From positions 1 through 8,027 of the forward strand of contig JAEKFU010000591.1 of the NCBI GenBank assembly GCA_016522385.1: 8,027 bases of DNA. The letters are read 5' to 3'. A model generated the notes under the pieces. That model did not search any database and was not told the DNA's origin. It saw only the letters and a program-made list of their open reading frames with translations. The DNA is from Pseudomonadota bacterium (lineage in GTDB: Bacteria; Pseudomonadota; Alphaproteobacteria; Rhizobiales; Aestuariivirgaceae). Positions 1 through 6,152 of the stretch are shown one piece after another (the stretch's first letter is position 1; each line of letters opens with the position of its first letter). The position numbers and the translations under genes were made by a program.

Positions 1-18
1 TGCTGTCAGAAATAGGGG

Positions 19-72
19 TTCCTGTAACAGGAAGGTCAAGCATCGTTGTGTCCTACCGCCAGGCGGATTAGG
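19..72. repeat. Two small inverted repeats upstream of the dead transporter gene
   Basis: Two dyads are visible. TTCCTGT (19-25) and ACAGGAA (27-33) are perfect 7-base arms around one central A. CCGCC (56-60) and GGCGG (62-66) are perfect 5-base arms, flanked by CCT and AGG at slightly greater distance. The one-base centres suit a protein-binding operator or cruciform better than an RNA hairpin, and no T-run follows either. They lie before the start of the former transporter gene, so they may be relics of its control region. No regulator can be named. Confidence 0.3.
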
Positions 73-96
73 GTCTGTTGAGTAAGGGAATCTACA

Positions 97-557
97 TTGA
101 GCTTAGAGGCCTTTCTGGCGGTCCCGGCGGCTGCCTTGATGCATGCCGCACGGAACGCAGTGACCAAGCAACGCCTTGACCGTTTTTGTCGATTTCGCTA
201 ATGAGCATCGGCGGACGGAGCGGGCCGTCTGCCTCAAGCTATGCTGTATGGATGTTTGCGGTCGACGGTTTCTGGATGGCGTCGTTCTAAATGATGGCGC
301 GCGGGCCGTCAGCGTTTGCAGCTGTACCGCCGCAATGGCGCAGCGGCCTGATTACCGGCGCCTTGTCGCTGGGCGCTTACTGGATCGTGATTTGGGCGAT
401 GACCAAGGTGCCTATCGCTGCGGTAGCAGCTTTGCGCGAGACCAGCATCCTGTTTGCGATTTTCATCTCCGTGCTCGTACTGAAGGAGAAGATGACCCGT
501 TGGCGCATCTTCTCCTCAGTTCTGACCGTTGCCGGGGCGCTGGCGCTTCGATTGGGA
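97..557 (+). pseudogene. Decayed EamA/DMT-family transporter, internally deleted
   Basis: Remnant of a drug/metabolite transporter (EamA-type inner-membrane protein, normally about 280-300 residues with ten helices). The N-terminal piece reads from a TTG at 97, with AAGGGA 7 bases upstream, to about 186. It contains LMHAARNAVTKQRLDRF, matching the N-terminal HAxWNAxxK-like signature of this family with the Trp replaced by Arg. That frame stops at TAA 199-201. The family resemblance resumes two frames away from about 204 (SSYAVWMFAVDGFWMASF), is broken by TAA at 288-290, and continues in the same frame through VPIAAVAALRETSILFAIF and VLKEKMTRWRI to ALALRLG at about 557, where such proteins usually end. 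About 145 codons remain, so roughly half the protein, including most first-repeat helices, was lost by deletion near 187-204. The reading frame then runs past its natural end into the neighbouring gene, so its stop is lost too. A short C-terminal product from ATG 291 is conceivable but unlikely to function. Confidence 0.8.
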
Positions 558-567
558 TGGTCGTTAG

Positions 568-2181
568 TTACTTGCTCAAGCGAAGCGACCCGATTTCATC
601 AGCGATCGTTTCAAACACGGCCGTCAGAGCAGCACTATTTGGAGCATGGAAGTACTTGCTTTCATCCGAGGCACAGTCCTCCATCATTTCGCGGGTGCTG
701 GTGCCTGGGTTGCCAAAAGTGATCGTGTAAACGGTAATGGCAGTACTTGGGTTGCCGGTTGCATTCTTGACATTGGTGCAAACCTGAGCCGTGCGGGCAT
801 CGAGCACATCGTCGGCGTTGTTGTTATTTGTTTCGTTGAGACGATCCTGCGCGATATGGCCATAGCCGGTATATCGCGTGCCGTTGTGGCTGGTGTAATC
901 GCCCCAATCATTGTCACCGTCCGTCATGACGACCATGAACTTTCTCCAGGCGGCATTGTCATATTCCTCGCCCTCCTCGAAGGGAGCGGTCGGTGACAAT
1001 ACATGCCACCCCCAAACGATGCCTTGCGTGATGTTCGTGTATCCGGTTGCGACCATATCATCGATGGCATCGCGCAGATCCTGTTCATCGTTGGTCAGCG
1101 GCGTCAGCGGTGCAATTCCACAGTTGTAGTCGGGGCCTTTGCTACTGCTCGAGACGCTGGCATTGACGTACTTGTCGACACGTCGCTGCCGAAGATCCAG
1201 ATCGTCTTCGTCTTCGTCAACACCGTCATCGATATAGTCGTTCTTATAGTTGTAGCCGTAGTTGTCATCGACACCGTCGTCATTCCTGTCGGGTTCATCG
1301 GGTGCAAAATACGGCGCAAAAAGTGTGTCCGGACTACCCGTACTAGGCAACGTATCCAGGACGTCGTGCGGCATGGCGCGGGCTTCGACGCAGCCGTTCC
1401 AGGACCGGTTGGTCAATTCTTGCCAAGCGCGCCAATTGTGCCAGCTCGCATCGTTGAAATTCAACTTTGCGACGTCGCTGGCGCCTGTTGTGTCGAGCCA
1501 GTTTTCAGCCGCGTAGTCGGTCCCGACATTGACGGCAGCCGAAAAAGGAACAACCGACACTTTGAGCTTGTTTGTGCTGGTCGTGCTGTCAAACATGACA
1601 TCCACCAGTGTTTCGGCAGCCGATTGCAGGGCCTGGATTTTGCCGCTCCATTGCATGGATCCGGTGTTGTCGAGGACCAGGGCGATCTCGGTGCCGAGAA
1701 TTTCTTTGGTAACTTCGGAGGACACTCGGGCGCGCATGTCATGGACACCTACCAACGTTGTGATCGTGGTTGGCACGTCCACATCTGCGGTAAGTGTTAC
1801 CGTCCGCTCGCCGACCTCCAGCGAAAGTGTGATTTCATTGCCGTTCAAGTCCAATCTAGGCGTGTAGTTCATGTCGATGTAGGAACGGGCAAGATCAAGC
1901 ATCTCGGTTTCAGTGGCGCCGTCTTCCATCCGGGCGATCGCCAGAGCCGCAGCATCTACCGACGCGGCCAATCGCTGCTCGTGAAACCCGTGCCGAGCAA
2001 CGTCGACGGCCATACCACCGGCTACCAGCATGGGGACTGCCACCAAACCGAACGTTAGGGCAACCTGGCCTTGCGTGTTATCACGAAGCCGCCGCGCATG
2101 TGCTTTGATAATTTCAAATGCTTTTGAGGACTTTTGCCATTTAGTTGCAATGGACTTTTGTGCGTGCTCAAACAACATCAT
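568..2181 (-). CDS. TadG-like pilus assembly protein with von Willebrand A domain
   Basis: A 537-residue TadE/TadG-family protein, a class of minor pseudopilins and surface proteins tied to Flp/Tad pili, probably anchored in the inner membrane facing the periplasm. A basic N-terminal stretch precedes one hydrophobic segment at about residues 40-60, which carries the TadG-type GQVALTF start. The region to about 160 is TadG-like. A vWA domain fills about 163-535. Its metal site (MIDAS) has DNTGSM at 171-176 (D171, T173, S175), a Thr in the TNITQG loop near 382, and D421 in MTDGDN. Four Cys (residues 265, 355, 468, 503) could form disulfides. An acidic insertion spans about 295-330. The start at 2181 is preferred over 2223 because GGAGGAAG lies 8 bases before it. 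The family's usual ending (YFHAPNSAAL, then LRLSK) is intact. No tadA/B/C/E or flp gene is in the window, so it is an orphan or belongs to a distant cluster. Confidence 0.88.
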   Translation of the reverse strand: MMLFEHAQKSIATKWQKSSKAFEIIKAHARRLRDNTQGQVALTFGLVAVPMLVAGGMAVDVARHGFHEQRLAASVDAAALAIARMEDGATETEMLDLARSYIDMNYTPRLDLNGNEITLSLEVGERTVTLTADVDVPTTITTLVGVHDMRARVSSEVTKEILGTEIALVLDNTGSMQWSGKIQALQSAAETLVDVMFDSTTSTNKLKVSVVPFSAAVNVGTDYAAENWLDTTGASDVAKLNFNDASWHNWRAWQELTNRSWNGCVEARAMPHDVLDTLPSTGSPDTLFAPYFAPDEPDRNDDGVDDNYGYNYKNDYIDDGVDEDEDDLDLRQRRVDKYVNASVSSSSKGPDYNCGIAPLTPLTNDEQDLRDAIDDMVATGYTNITQGIVWGWHVLSPTAPFEEGEEYDNAAWRKFMVVMTDGDNDWGDYTSHNGTRYTGYGHIAQDRLNETNNNNADDVLDARTAQVCTNVKNATGNPSTAITVYTITFGNPGTSTREMMEDCASDESKYFHAPNSAALTAVFETIADEIGSLRLSK

Positions 2182-2186
2182 ACTCA

Positions 2187-2310
2187 CTTCCTCCAGCTGC
2201 CGGCCAGCAAGAGCCGTCCGCACTTGTCAAACTTTCGCATGGGTAAGTTGCACCAGTCGGGTGCTGAATCCGTGAAAACCGGATTGTCAATTTGAATCAA
2301 ATTTTACGGA
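2187..2310 (-). promoter_or_regulatory. Leader of the TadG-like gene: strong RBS and serial hairpins
   Basis: Read on the minus strand, the stretch before the gene holds a strong Shine-Dalgarno (GGAGGAAG, complement of 2187-2194) and three small perfect stems: 2267-2272 with 2280-2285 (6 bp, 7-base loop), 2250-2254 with 2260-2264 (5 bp, 5-base loop), and 2196-2199 with 2205-2208 (4 bp, just before the RBS). A further imperfect pairing of 2269-2278 with 2302-2310 would compete with the first stem. TTGACA (complement of 2225-2230) is a perfect -35 sequence, but no convincing -10 follows at 16-18 bases, so the promoter is not placed. Whether this stretch is transcribed is unknown. Confidence 0.35.
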
Positions 2311-2555
2311 TACCCAGAATCTGGCAATTGGAAACGGCGCTTTGTCCCAAATTATTGTTTTAATTCAATGATTATCCGGCGATTTCATATAGCGTTAAGA
2401 GTGTTTACAATTCGTCGCTAATTAGATTGTGTTCGGTGAACAACAGCCAATACGCACAATCGCAATTTCCCGAAAGGTTGGCCTAAATCTGTTTCAAGTT
2501 GTCGGCATAATCGACGCGTAATTGTATCAAACTAGATCATTTCTTATCAATTGAT
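2311..2555. other. AT-rich intergenic stretch without a gene
   Basis: No reading frame here has a supported start, RBS or recognisable product. The stretch is clearly more AT-rich than the flanking genes. The clearest structure is a dyad: GATTGTG (2425-2431) and CACAATC (2455-2461), with GTTC (2431-2434) and GAAC (2438-2441) able to pair inside the loop in competition with the last base of the outer arm. CTAATTAG (2419-2426) and ATCAATTGAT (2546-2555) are short perfect palindromes. The last of these lies at the border with the GC-rich block that follows. Confidence 0.4.
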
Positions 2556-2619
2556 GGAGGGTTGTCCCCTGGCCAGGCGTGCTGCTGGCCCAATCGCAGG
2601 TAAGCACTAAGCCACCGAA

Positions 2620-2719
2620 GGCCGCGTTTCCGCGCCCGCTGGACGTCGCTATGCTCCGCTTGTGGTCAACCAGACCACGGCGCGAAGCATGCCTAGCCAG
2701 CAGACGCAGGAACGCGGTC
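2620..2719. repeat. 100-base long imperfect palindrome (hairpin)
   Basis: Outer arms 2620-2642 and 2697-2719 are 23 bases each and match at 18 of 23 positions as inverted copies. All five differences are transitions; in a minus-strand RNA three of them become G-U pairs. After an internal loop (2643-2650 against 2691-2696) an inner stem follows: 2651-2659 with 2682-2690 (8 Watson-Crick pairs, one mismatch), then GTGGTC (2662-2667) with GACCAC (2673-2678), closing a 5-base loop AACCA. The whole 100 bases can therefore fold as one rod. This fits a REP/MITE/RIME-type repeat or a structured RNA. There is no T-run at its ends, so it is not a classical terminator. Confidence 0.7.
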
Positions 2720-2752
2720 AAATTATTCCATATGAGAAAGACACGCTCTAGC
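2719..2752. repeat. Degraded copy of the 32-bp dyad repeat
   Basis: GACACGCTCTAGC at 2740-2752 is identical to the minus strand of 7991-8003. Aligning 2719-2750 with the minus strand of 7993-8024 gives 21 identities over 32 positions without gaps. The right half is nearly perfect and the left half has decayed, so the dyad itself is lost here. It directly abuts the end of the long palindrome. Confidence 0.5.
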
Positions 2753-2837
2753 TAATTGCCTCCGCACAAAACGAGTCGTTTGAATTAAGATGGACCGTAA
2801 TTATTCGCTATCTCTCTTAGGTTGAGGATGTTCCACC

Positions 2838-2867
2838 AAAAAAAAATGCGCATCAACATTTCTGGAG
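2838..2867 (-). terminator. Candidate intrinsic terminator after the DUF3095 gene
   Basis: Just beyond the TAG stop of the DUF3095 gene, the minus strand reads a weak stem, AAATG with CATTT around an 8-base loop (complement of about 2842-2864), running into nine consecutive T (complement of 2838-2846). The T-run and position suit a Rho-independent terminator. The stem is short and AT-rich, so efficiency may be low. Confidence 0.4.
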
Positions 2868-2873
2868 CATTGC

Positions 2874-4034
2874 CTAAAGCTTGGCCTTGAGATGTTGCGA
2901 TGCGGAGACATAGCCTCCGTCGGCACCGTCGATGAAATGGATGTGATCGCGGGTCAGAGGAGACGGTACAATGCAGGTGACAAGCGCCTCGGTCTGCCGA
3001 TGCAGGCCATAAATGCAGATGCCGTCGTTTTCTGCGCGTTGCAGTTGGTCCTCGATTTGATCGGCAAGCGCGGGCGCCACATCAATTGTCAGTTTCAGAC
3101 CGTCATCGAATTTTCTAAAGTCACTGTTCTGCGTCGTATCACGGCGATAGTTTCGGGCGTTGAAACGACCGAACGACCACCCGGTCCGATCGGAAACCCA
3201 GCCGATGGCCTGCTCCAGGAGGATCGACCAGGCTCGCGGCAGCCGCTGCAGACCTTGCGCTGATGCAGTCAGTTCAAGGCCGAATCCACGCGGCGGCCAG
3301 CTTAACTTTGGGCCTTCCAGCGGCAGCGGGTGGTTGAGTTCATCGCCGCTGCCCGCCATACCGAGGATATCTGAGACAAGTTGCATAAAGGGGCCCTGTG
3401 GGGAATCAGCCCCTGGAATGGCGAGCACCGACACAATGGCACCGTTGCGGGAGCGCACCGGTTTCCAGCGGCACGACAGACCGGTTAGGTCCGGTCGGGC
3501 ACCAGCTGGCGCCGGGTCTATCAACCCCTTGCCTTGCTTCATCACCTTTTCGGCATGAGCCAGCCCACCACCGGCGAACATGGCATAGGAAACTTCCGGC
3601 GCCACCTGAAACCGTGCAATTTGGACATCGAGGCCGGCTTGGCGAATTTCGCCAACCGACATAATTGCGGCGCGCATGTCGATCTGCAGGTCCTCGCGGG
3701 CCCAGGTGCGCACGGCAGCGAGCGCGGCTTCAACCCGGTCACGTTCAGCGCCCGGCACCGCAAGCGCGGCGCCATCGCCGCCAAACGCAAAGGGGAACTC
3801 ACGATGCTGCAGGGCGTTGGCGACTGCCGAGATCACGCTCGCGCCGGCGGTATTAACCACCTTGTAACGGCCCGCCGCCACAGCCAACGTGGAGTTGACT
3901 ATATCGGTAGTCGCGATGAGCCAATCCGGCGGTGCGGCCTTATAGTTGGAAATGTCCGTGATGCCTACGGGGTTTGTGAAGACTGGCAATTCGGCATAGA
4001 ACCGAGCGGCGCGCAGATCGGCGTTTGAGGTCAA
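2874..4034 (-). CDS. DUF3095 family protein with nucleotide-cyclase-like N-terminal half
   Basis: A 386-residue protein of the DUF3095 family, full length for the family; its biochemical role is not established. Family-typical landmarks are FYAELPVF (12-19), PPDWLIATTDIVNST (35-49), GRYKVVNTAGA (55-65), FAFGGDGAA (82-90), SDFRKFDDGLKLTIDV (304-319) and HFIDGADGGYVSAS (366-379). The N-terminal half resembles class III nucleotide cyclases. D44 in TTDIVNST and D87 in GGDGA sit where the two metal-binding Asp would be, and a cyclase-like GGGLAHAEKVMKQG stretch lies at 155-168. Cyclase activity is inference only. There is no signal peptide or membrane segment, so it is probably cytoplasmic. The start is TTG at 4034: an in-frame TAG lies only three codons upstream and no ATG occurs before the conserved region. 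The nearest purine-rich RBS-like run (GAAGGG) is rather far upstream. It follows the protease gene by 31 bases on the same strand and is probably co-transcribed with it. Confidence 0.85.
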   Translation of the reverse strand: MTSNADLRAARFYAELPVFTNPVGITDISNYKAAPPDWLIATTDIVNSTLAVAAGRYKVVNTAGASVISAVANALQHREFPFAFGGDGAALAVPGAERDRVEAALAAVRTWAREDLQIDMRAAIMSVGEIRQAGLDVQIARFQVAPEVSYAMFAGGGLAHAEKVMKQGKGLIDPAPAGARPDLTGLSCRWKPVRSRNGAIVSVLAIPGADSPQGPFMQLVSDILGMAGSGDELNHPLPLEGPKLSWPPRGFGLELTASAQGLQRLPRAWSILLEQAIGWVSDRTGWSFGRFNARNYRRDTTQNSDFRKFDDGLKLTIDVAPALADQIEDQLQRAENDGICIYGLHRQTEALVTCIVPSPLTRDHIHFIDGADGGYVSASQHLKAKL

Positions 4035-4065
4035 TTTTTGTGTCTAACCCTTCATTGCGGGTCAA

Positions 4066-4839
4066 TCAGTTACCCGGGCATTTCGCATGGCGTGCCAAAG
4101 ATCCCCAGATTGTAACCGGTATGGCAATGGAAAACAGCTCGCCACTTGCCTGCGCGATGCCCGACATCACGGCGATCAGTCGCGGTTCGGTTTTGCCTTT
4201 GGCAAAGACAGGCCCGCCGGAAGATCCGCCGGATGTATCACAGTCGGTCAACCAGATGCCCCTGGCTTTGTGCAAGAGTTGGCATTGGCGATGGATCGAG
4301 AGCAGATAAGGCCGTGATCTTGAATAGGCTGGATGGCTGAGTGGTCCTGGGTCGGCTATATAGGCCTGCGCCAGCGTCACGGGACGAACATTGAGTGGCC
4401 TCTTCAGCACTATGACTGCAACATCATCCATATGTTTGGTGATCTCCGGGCTGCCGTCTGTGGCTCTGCGTTTCAACGGCACGACGCATTGCGCTTCGGA
4501 ATGGTCGGCGTAGGTGTCGCGACGCTGACCGGCAACAAAATGAATTTGGCTCGGCCGGTATGGACGCCTTGTGCGCTTGTTGATCAGGCAGTGGGCGGCG
4601 GTGATGACCTTGTCGCGTGCAATGAGCGTGGCCGAGCAGAATTGCTTGCCAAAGCCGACATTTAGCCGCCCGATTGCCGTGAAGGGCGGCTCGGTGCTGT
4701 CCAGCACGACCCGGTCGTCGCTGCCGCGGAATGGCTTGCCGGCATCTGATGTCGCCGACGATGTCGGAACCACAACAAATATGCTGAGGACAAGCAAAAA
4801 CACGAGAAAAATCTGCCATATTTGAACTGTCATAACCAT
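4066..4839 (-). CDS. Secreted or membrane-anchored trypsin-like serine protease
   Basis: A 257-residue chymotrypsin-fold (S1 family) protease. Residues 7-25 are strongly hydrophobic and end near SSA (27-29), so it is exported by Sec, either cleaved or anchored by this segment. The catalytic triad is visible: H83 in ITAAHC, D139 in HMDDVAVIVL, and S207 in DTSGGSSGGPVF. GGSSGGP replaces the usual GDSGGP, as is common in bacterial trypsin-like and V8-like enzymes. Six Cys follow the signal region (68, 84, 118, 186, 200, 254); C68-C84 is the classic pair bracketing the catalytic His. There is no PDZ domain, so it is not of DegP/HtrA type. Targets are unknown. ATG 4839 is chosen over the ATG two codons later because a short GGA lies 7 bases before it; the choice barely changes the protein. 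It is probably the first gene of a unit with the DUF3095 gene. Confidence 0.87.
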   Translation of the reverse strand: MVMTVQIWQIFLVFLLVLSIFVVVPTSSATSDAGKPFRGSDDRVVLDSTEPPFTAIGRLNVGFGKQFCSATLIARDKVITAAHCLINKRTRRPYRPSQIHFVAGQRRDTYADHSEAQCVVPLKRRATDGSPEITKHMDDVAVIVLKRPLNVRPVTLAQAYIADPGPLSHPAYSRSRPYLLSIHRQCQLLHKARGIWLTDCDTSGGSSGGPVFAKGKTEPRLIAVMSGIAQASGELFSIAIPVTIWGSLARHAKCPGN

Positions 4840-4851
4840 GTCATTCCAGTG

Positions 4852-4879
4852 TCATTACTCATCGTCAGGTTGCCTTCAA
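4852..4879 (-). promoter_or_regulatory. Weak promoter candidate for the protease gene
   Basis: On the minus strand TTGAAG (complement of 4874-4879) and TAATGA (complement of 4852-4857) are 16 bases apart and lie just upstream of the protease start. The -35 matches the consensus at 4 of 6 positions and the -10 poorly, so this is only a candidate. A promoter is expected in this 140-base gap because the upstream aminotransferase gene probably ends a separate operon. Confidence 0.2.
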
Positions 4880-4932
4880 CCGGGGAGGCATCGGATGCTT
4901 GTTTTGCCGTGAATCGCAGATGCCTTCAAGCG

Positions 4933-4982
4933 ATGCCGGGTCTCGCCCAAATCCCCTTACCCCACCCGGTATGGCTTTTTTA
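4933..4982 (+). terminator. Hairpin with T-run between aminotransferase and protease genes
   Basis: ATGCCGGGT (4933-4941) and ACCCGGTAT (4964-4972) form a 9-base-pair stem with one G-T pair and a 22-base loop. On the plus strand a TTTTTTA run follows within a few bases, overlapping the aminotransferase stop codon. The T-run therefore favours stopping plus-strand (antisense) transcription. For the minus-strand operon the stem lies just after the stop codon but lacks a T-run on that side, so it could at most slow polymerase or protect the mRNA end. Confidence 0.3.
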
Positions 4983-6152
4983 TTTCTCAATCAGGAAATC
5001 CCTGATCCTGGCCAAGGCCTCTTCAATTTCAGCAATGCCAGCGGCGTAAGATACTCTCAAAAATCCTGCGCCGTTGGCACCGAAGGACTCTCCGGCAATC
5101 AGTGCAACATAGGCTTCGTTCAACAGTCGCGCGGCGAGCTCGCTGCTGGCAATACCGGTGGCGACAACGTTGGGAAAGGCATAAAAGGCACCGCCCGGCA
5201 TGCGGCAGGTGATGCCCGGCAGGTCATTGAGACCATCAACCACAATCCGGCGCCGCTCAGCAAACTTTGCACGCATTCTATCGACTGCATTCATCGGGCC
5301 GCTCACCGCGGCCAGTGCCGCCATCTGGGCGACACCATTGACACAGGAATGGTCGACGGTGATCAGCTTGCGGACATGTTCAACAAGCGGTTTCGGCCAT
5401 ACACCGTACCCAAGCCTCCAGCCGGTCATGGCAAAGGTCTTCGACCAACCATCGAGCAGAATCAGCCGGGAACGCAAGGCCGGAAACTGCATCAGGCTGG
5501 CAAAGCCGGCACCGTCAAACACCAAGTGCGAATAGATCTCATCAGACAGGATCGCGACATGCGGATGAGCTTCCAGGCCATCGGCCAAAGCAGCAAGCGT
5601 GGCCACGTCGACAACCCCGCCAGTCGGATTGGCCGGCGAATTGAGAATGATGAGGCTGGTCTCAGGTGTGATCAGTGATAGCACCTCATGGGGATCAAAA
5701 CCGAAGTCGCGGTCTTCACGGATCGGATAGGGGCAGCCCTGTGCCCCGGCACTCAGGATCGCCTCGCGGTAGGGCGAGAAACCCGGGTCGGGATAAAGGA
5801 TCTTGGACCCTATGCCGCCGAACAGATGGCAAGCAAAATAGAACGTCACCTTGCCGCCTGGCACGATCACCACCTCGTCGGGGTGAACATCGACGTCATA
5901 ACGGCCGCCGACATGTTCAGCGACCGCTTCGCGTAGCTCGATCATGCCGATCGGCGATGTATAACCATGCGGGCCATCACGGGCGGCCTTTTCAGCCGCG
6001 GCAAGGACATGCTCGGGCGGTGGGAAATCCGGCTGGCCGATGCCAAGATTGATGATTGGATGACCTTGAGCCTTGAGCGCCAGCGCCCTGTCAAGCACGG
6101 CAAAGGCGCCCTCTTCCTGCAGGCCGGTGATCCGTGGGTTAAGTTTCAGCAT
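4980..6152 (-). CDS. PLP-dependent class I/II aminotransferase
   Basis: A 390-residue cytoplasmic fold-type I aminotransferase of the aspartate aminotransferase superfamily, full length. It transfers an amino group between an amino acid and a 2-oxo acid through pyridoxal phosphate. Visible landmarks are INLGIGQPDF (34-43), HGYTSPIGMIELREAV (62-77), NSPANPTGG (171-179, N175 contacting PLP), SDEIY (203-207, D204 and Y207), the Schiff-base lysine K238 in GWSKTFAMTGWRLGY with R246 binding phosphate, and R366 in FLRVSYA binding the substrate carboxylate. The substrate is not predictable from these motifs. It is the last gene of a three-gene operon. Its ATG lies inside the preceding dehydrogenase gene (14-base overlap), with GGCAGG about 5 bases upstream of the ATG inside that gene, so translational coupling is likely. 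The partner dehydrogenases suggest it forms or removes an oxo-acid or semialdehyde. Confidence 0.92.
   Translation of the reverse strand: MLKLNPRITGLQEEGAFAVLDRALALKAQGHPIINLGIGQPDFPPPEHVLAAAEKAARDGPHGYTSPIGMIELREAVAEHVGGRYDVDVHPDEVVIVPGGKVTFYFACHLFGGIGSKILYPDPGFSPYREAILSAGAQGCPYPIREDRDFGFDPHEVLSLITPETSLIILNSPANPTGGVVDVATLAALADGLEAHPHVAILSDEIYSHLVFDGAGFASLMQFPALRSRLILLDGWSKTFAMTGWRLGYGVWPKPLVEHVRKLITVDHSCVNGVAQMAALAAVSGPMNAVDRMRAKFAERRRIVVDGLNDLPGITCRMPGGAFYAFPNVVATGIASSELAARLLNEAYVALIAGESFGANGAGFLRVSYAAGIAEIEEALARIRDFLIEK

Larger units (their letters stand above)
2556..2752. repeat. GC-rich mosaic palindromic element (RIME-like)
   Basis: A GC-rich block with abrupt borders against AT-rich DNA on both sides. 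It begins with a compact inverted repeat, GGCCAG (2571-2576) and CTGGCC (2585-2590), overlapping the perfect palindrome CCTGGCCAGG (2568-2577). It then contains the 100-base palindrome described separately, and ends with a degraded copy of the dyad repeat seen at the right end of the window. Rhizobial genomes are known to carry intergenic mosaic elements built of large palindromes (RIME type). Assignment to that class is inferred from architecture, not from a database match. A 64-codon minus-strand frame opens across the block from a TTG at 2721, but it has no RBS and reads straight through the palindrome, so it is not called as a gene. Confidence 0.55.

Noticed and set aside
1003..2058. A 351-codon plus-strand open frame opposite the TadG-like gene
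   Set aside because: It is the antisense of a well-supported gene. Its Val/Ile-rich middle is just the complement of Asp codons in the acidic insertion, and it has no recognisable family.
2391..2411. Possible CtrA-type site (TTAAC with a partial TTAA half-site) on the minus strand upstream of the TadG-like gene
   Set aside because: Only the TTAAC half is good; the partner half matches at 2 of 4 bases at the required spacing.
2527..2721. A 64-codon minus-strand frame from a TTG at 2721
   Set aside because: No RBS is visible, the start is TTG, and the frame runs through the long palindrome. It is more likely a by-product of the GC-rich repeat, though a conserved small protein cannot be excluded without a search.
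4888..4898. GCATC/GATGC palindrome before the protease gene
   Set aside because: Only 5-base arms around one base, likely by chance, and no related copy was noticed.
4899..5678. A 259-codon plus-strand open frame opposite the aminotransferase
   Set aside because: It is the shadow of a gene with all catalytic motifs on the other strand; its composition is unlike any family I recognise.
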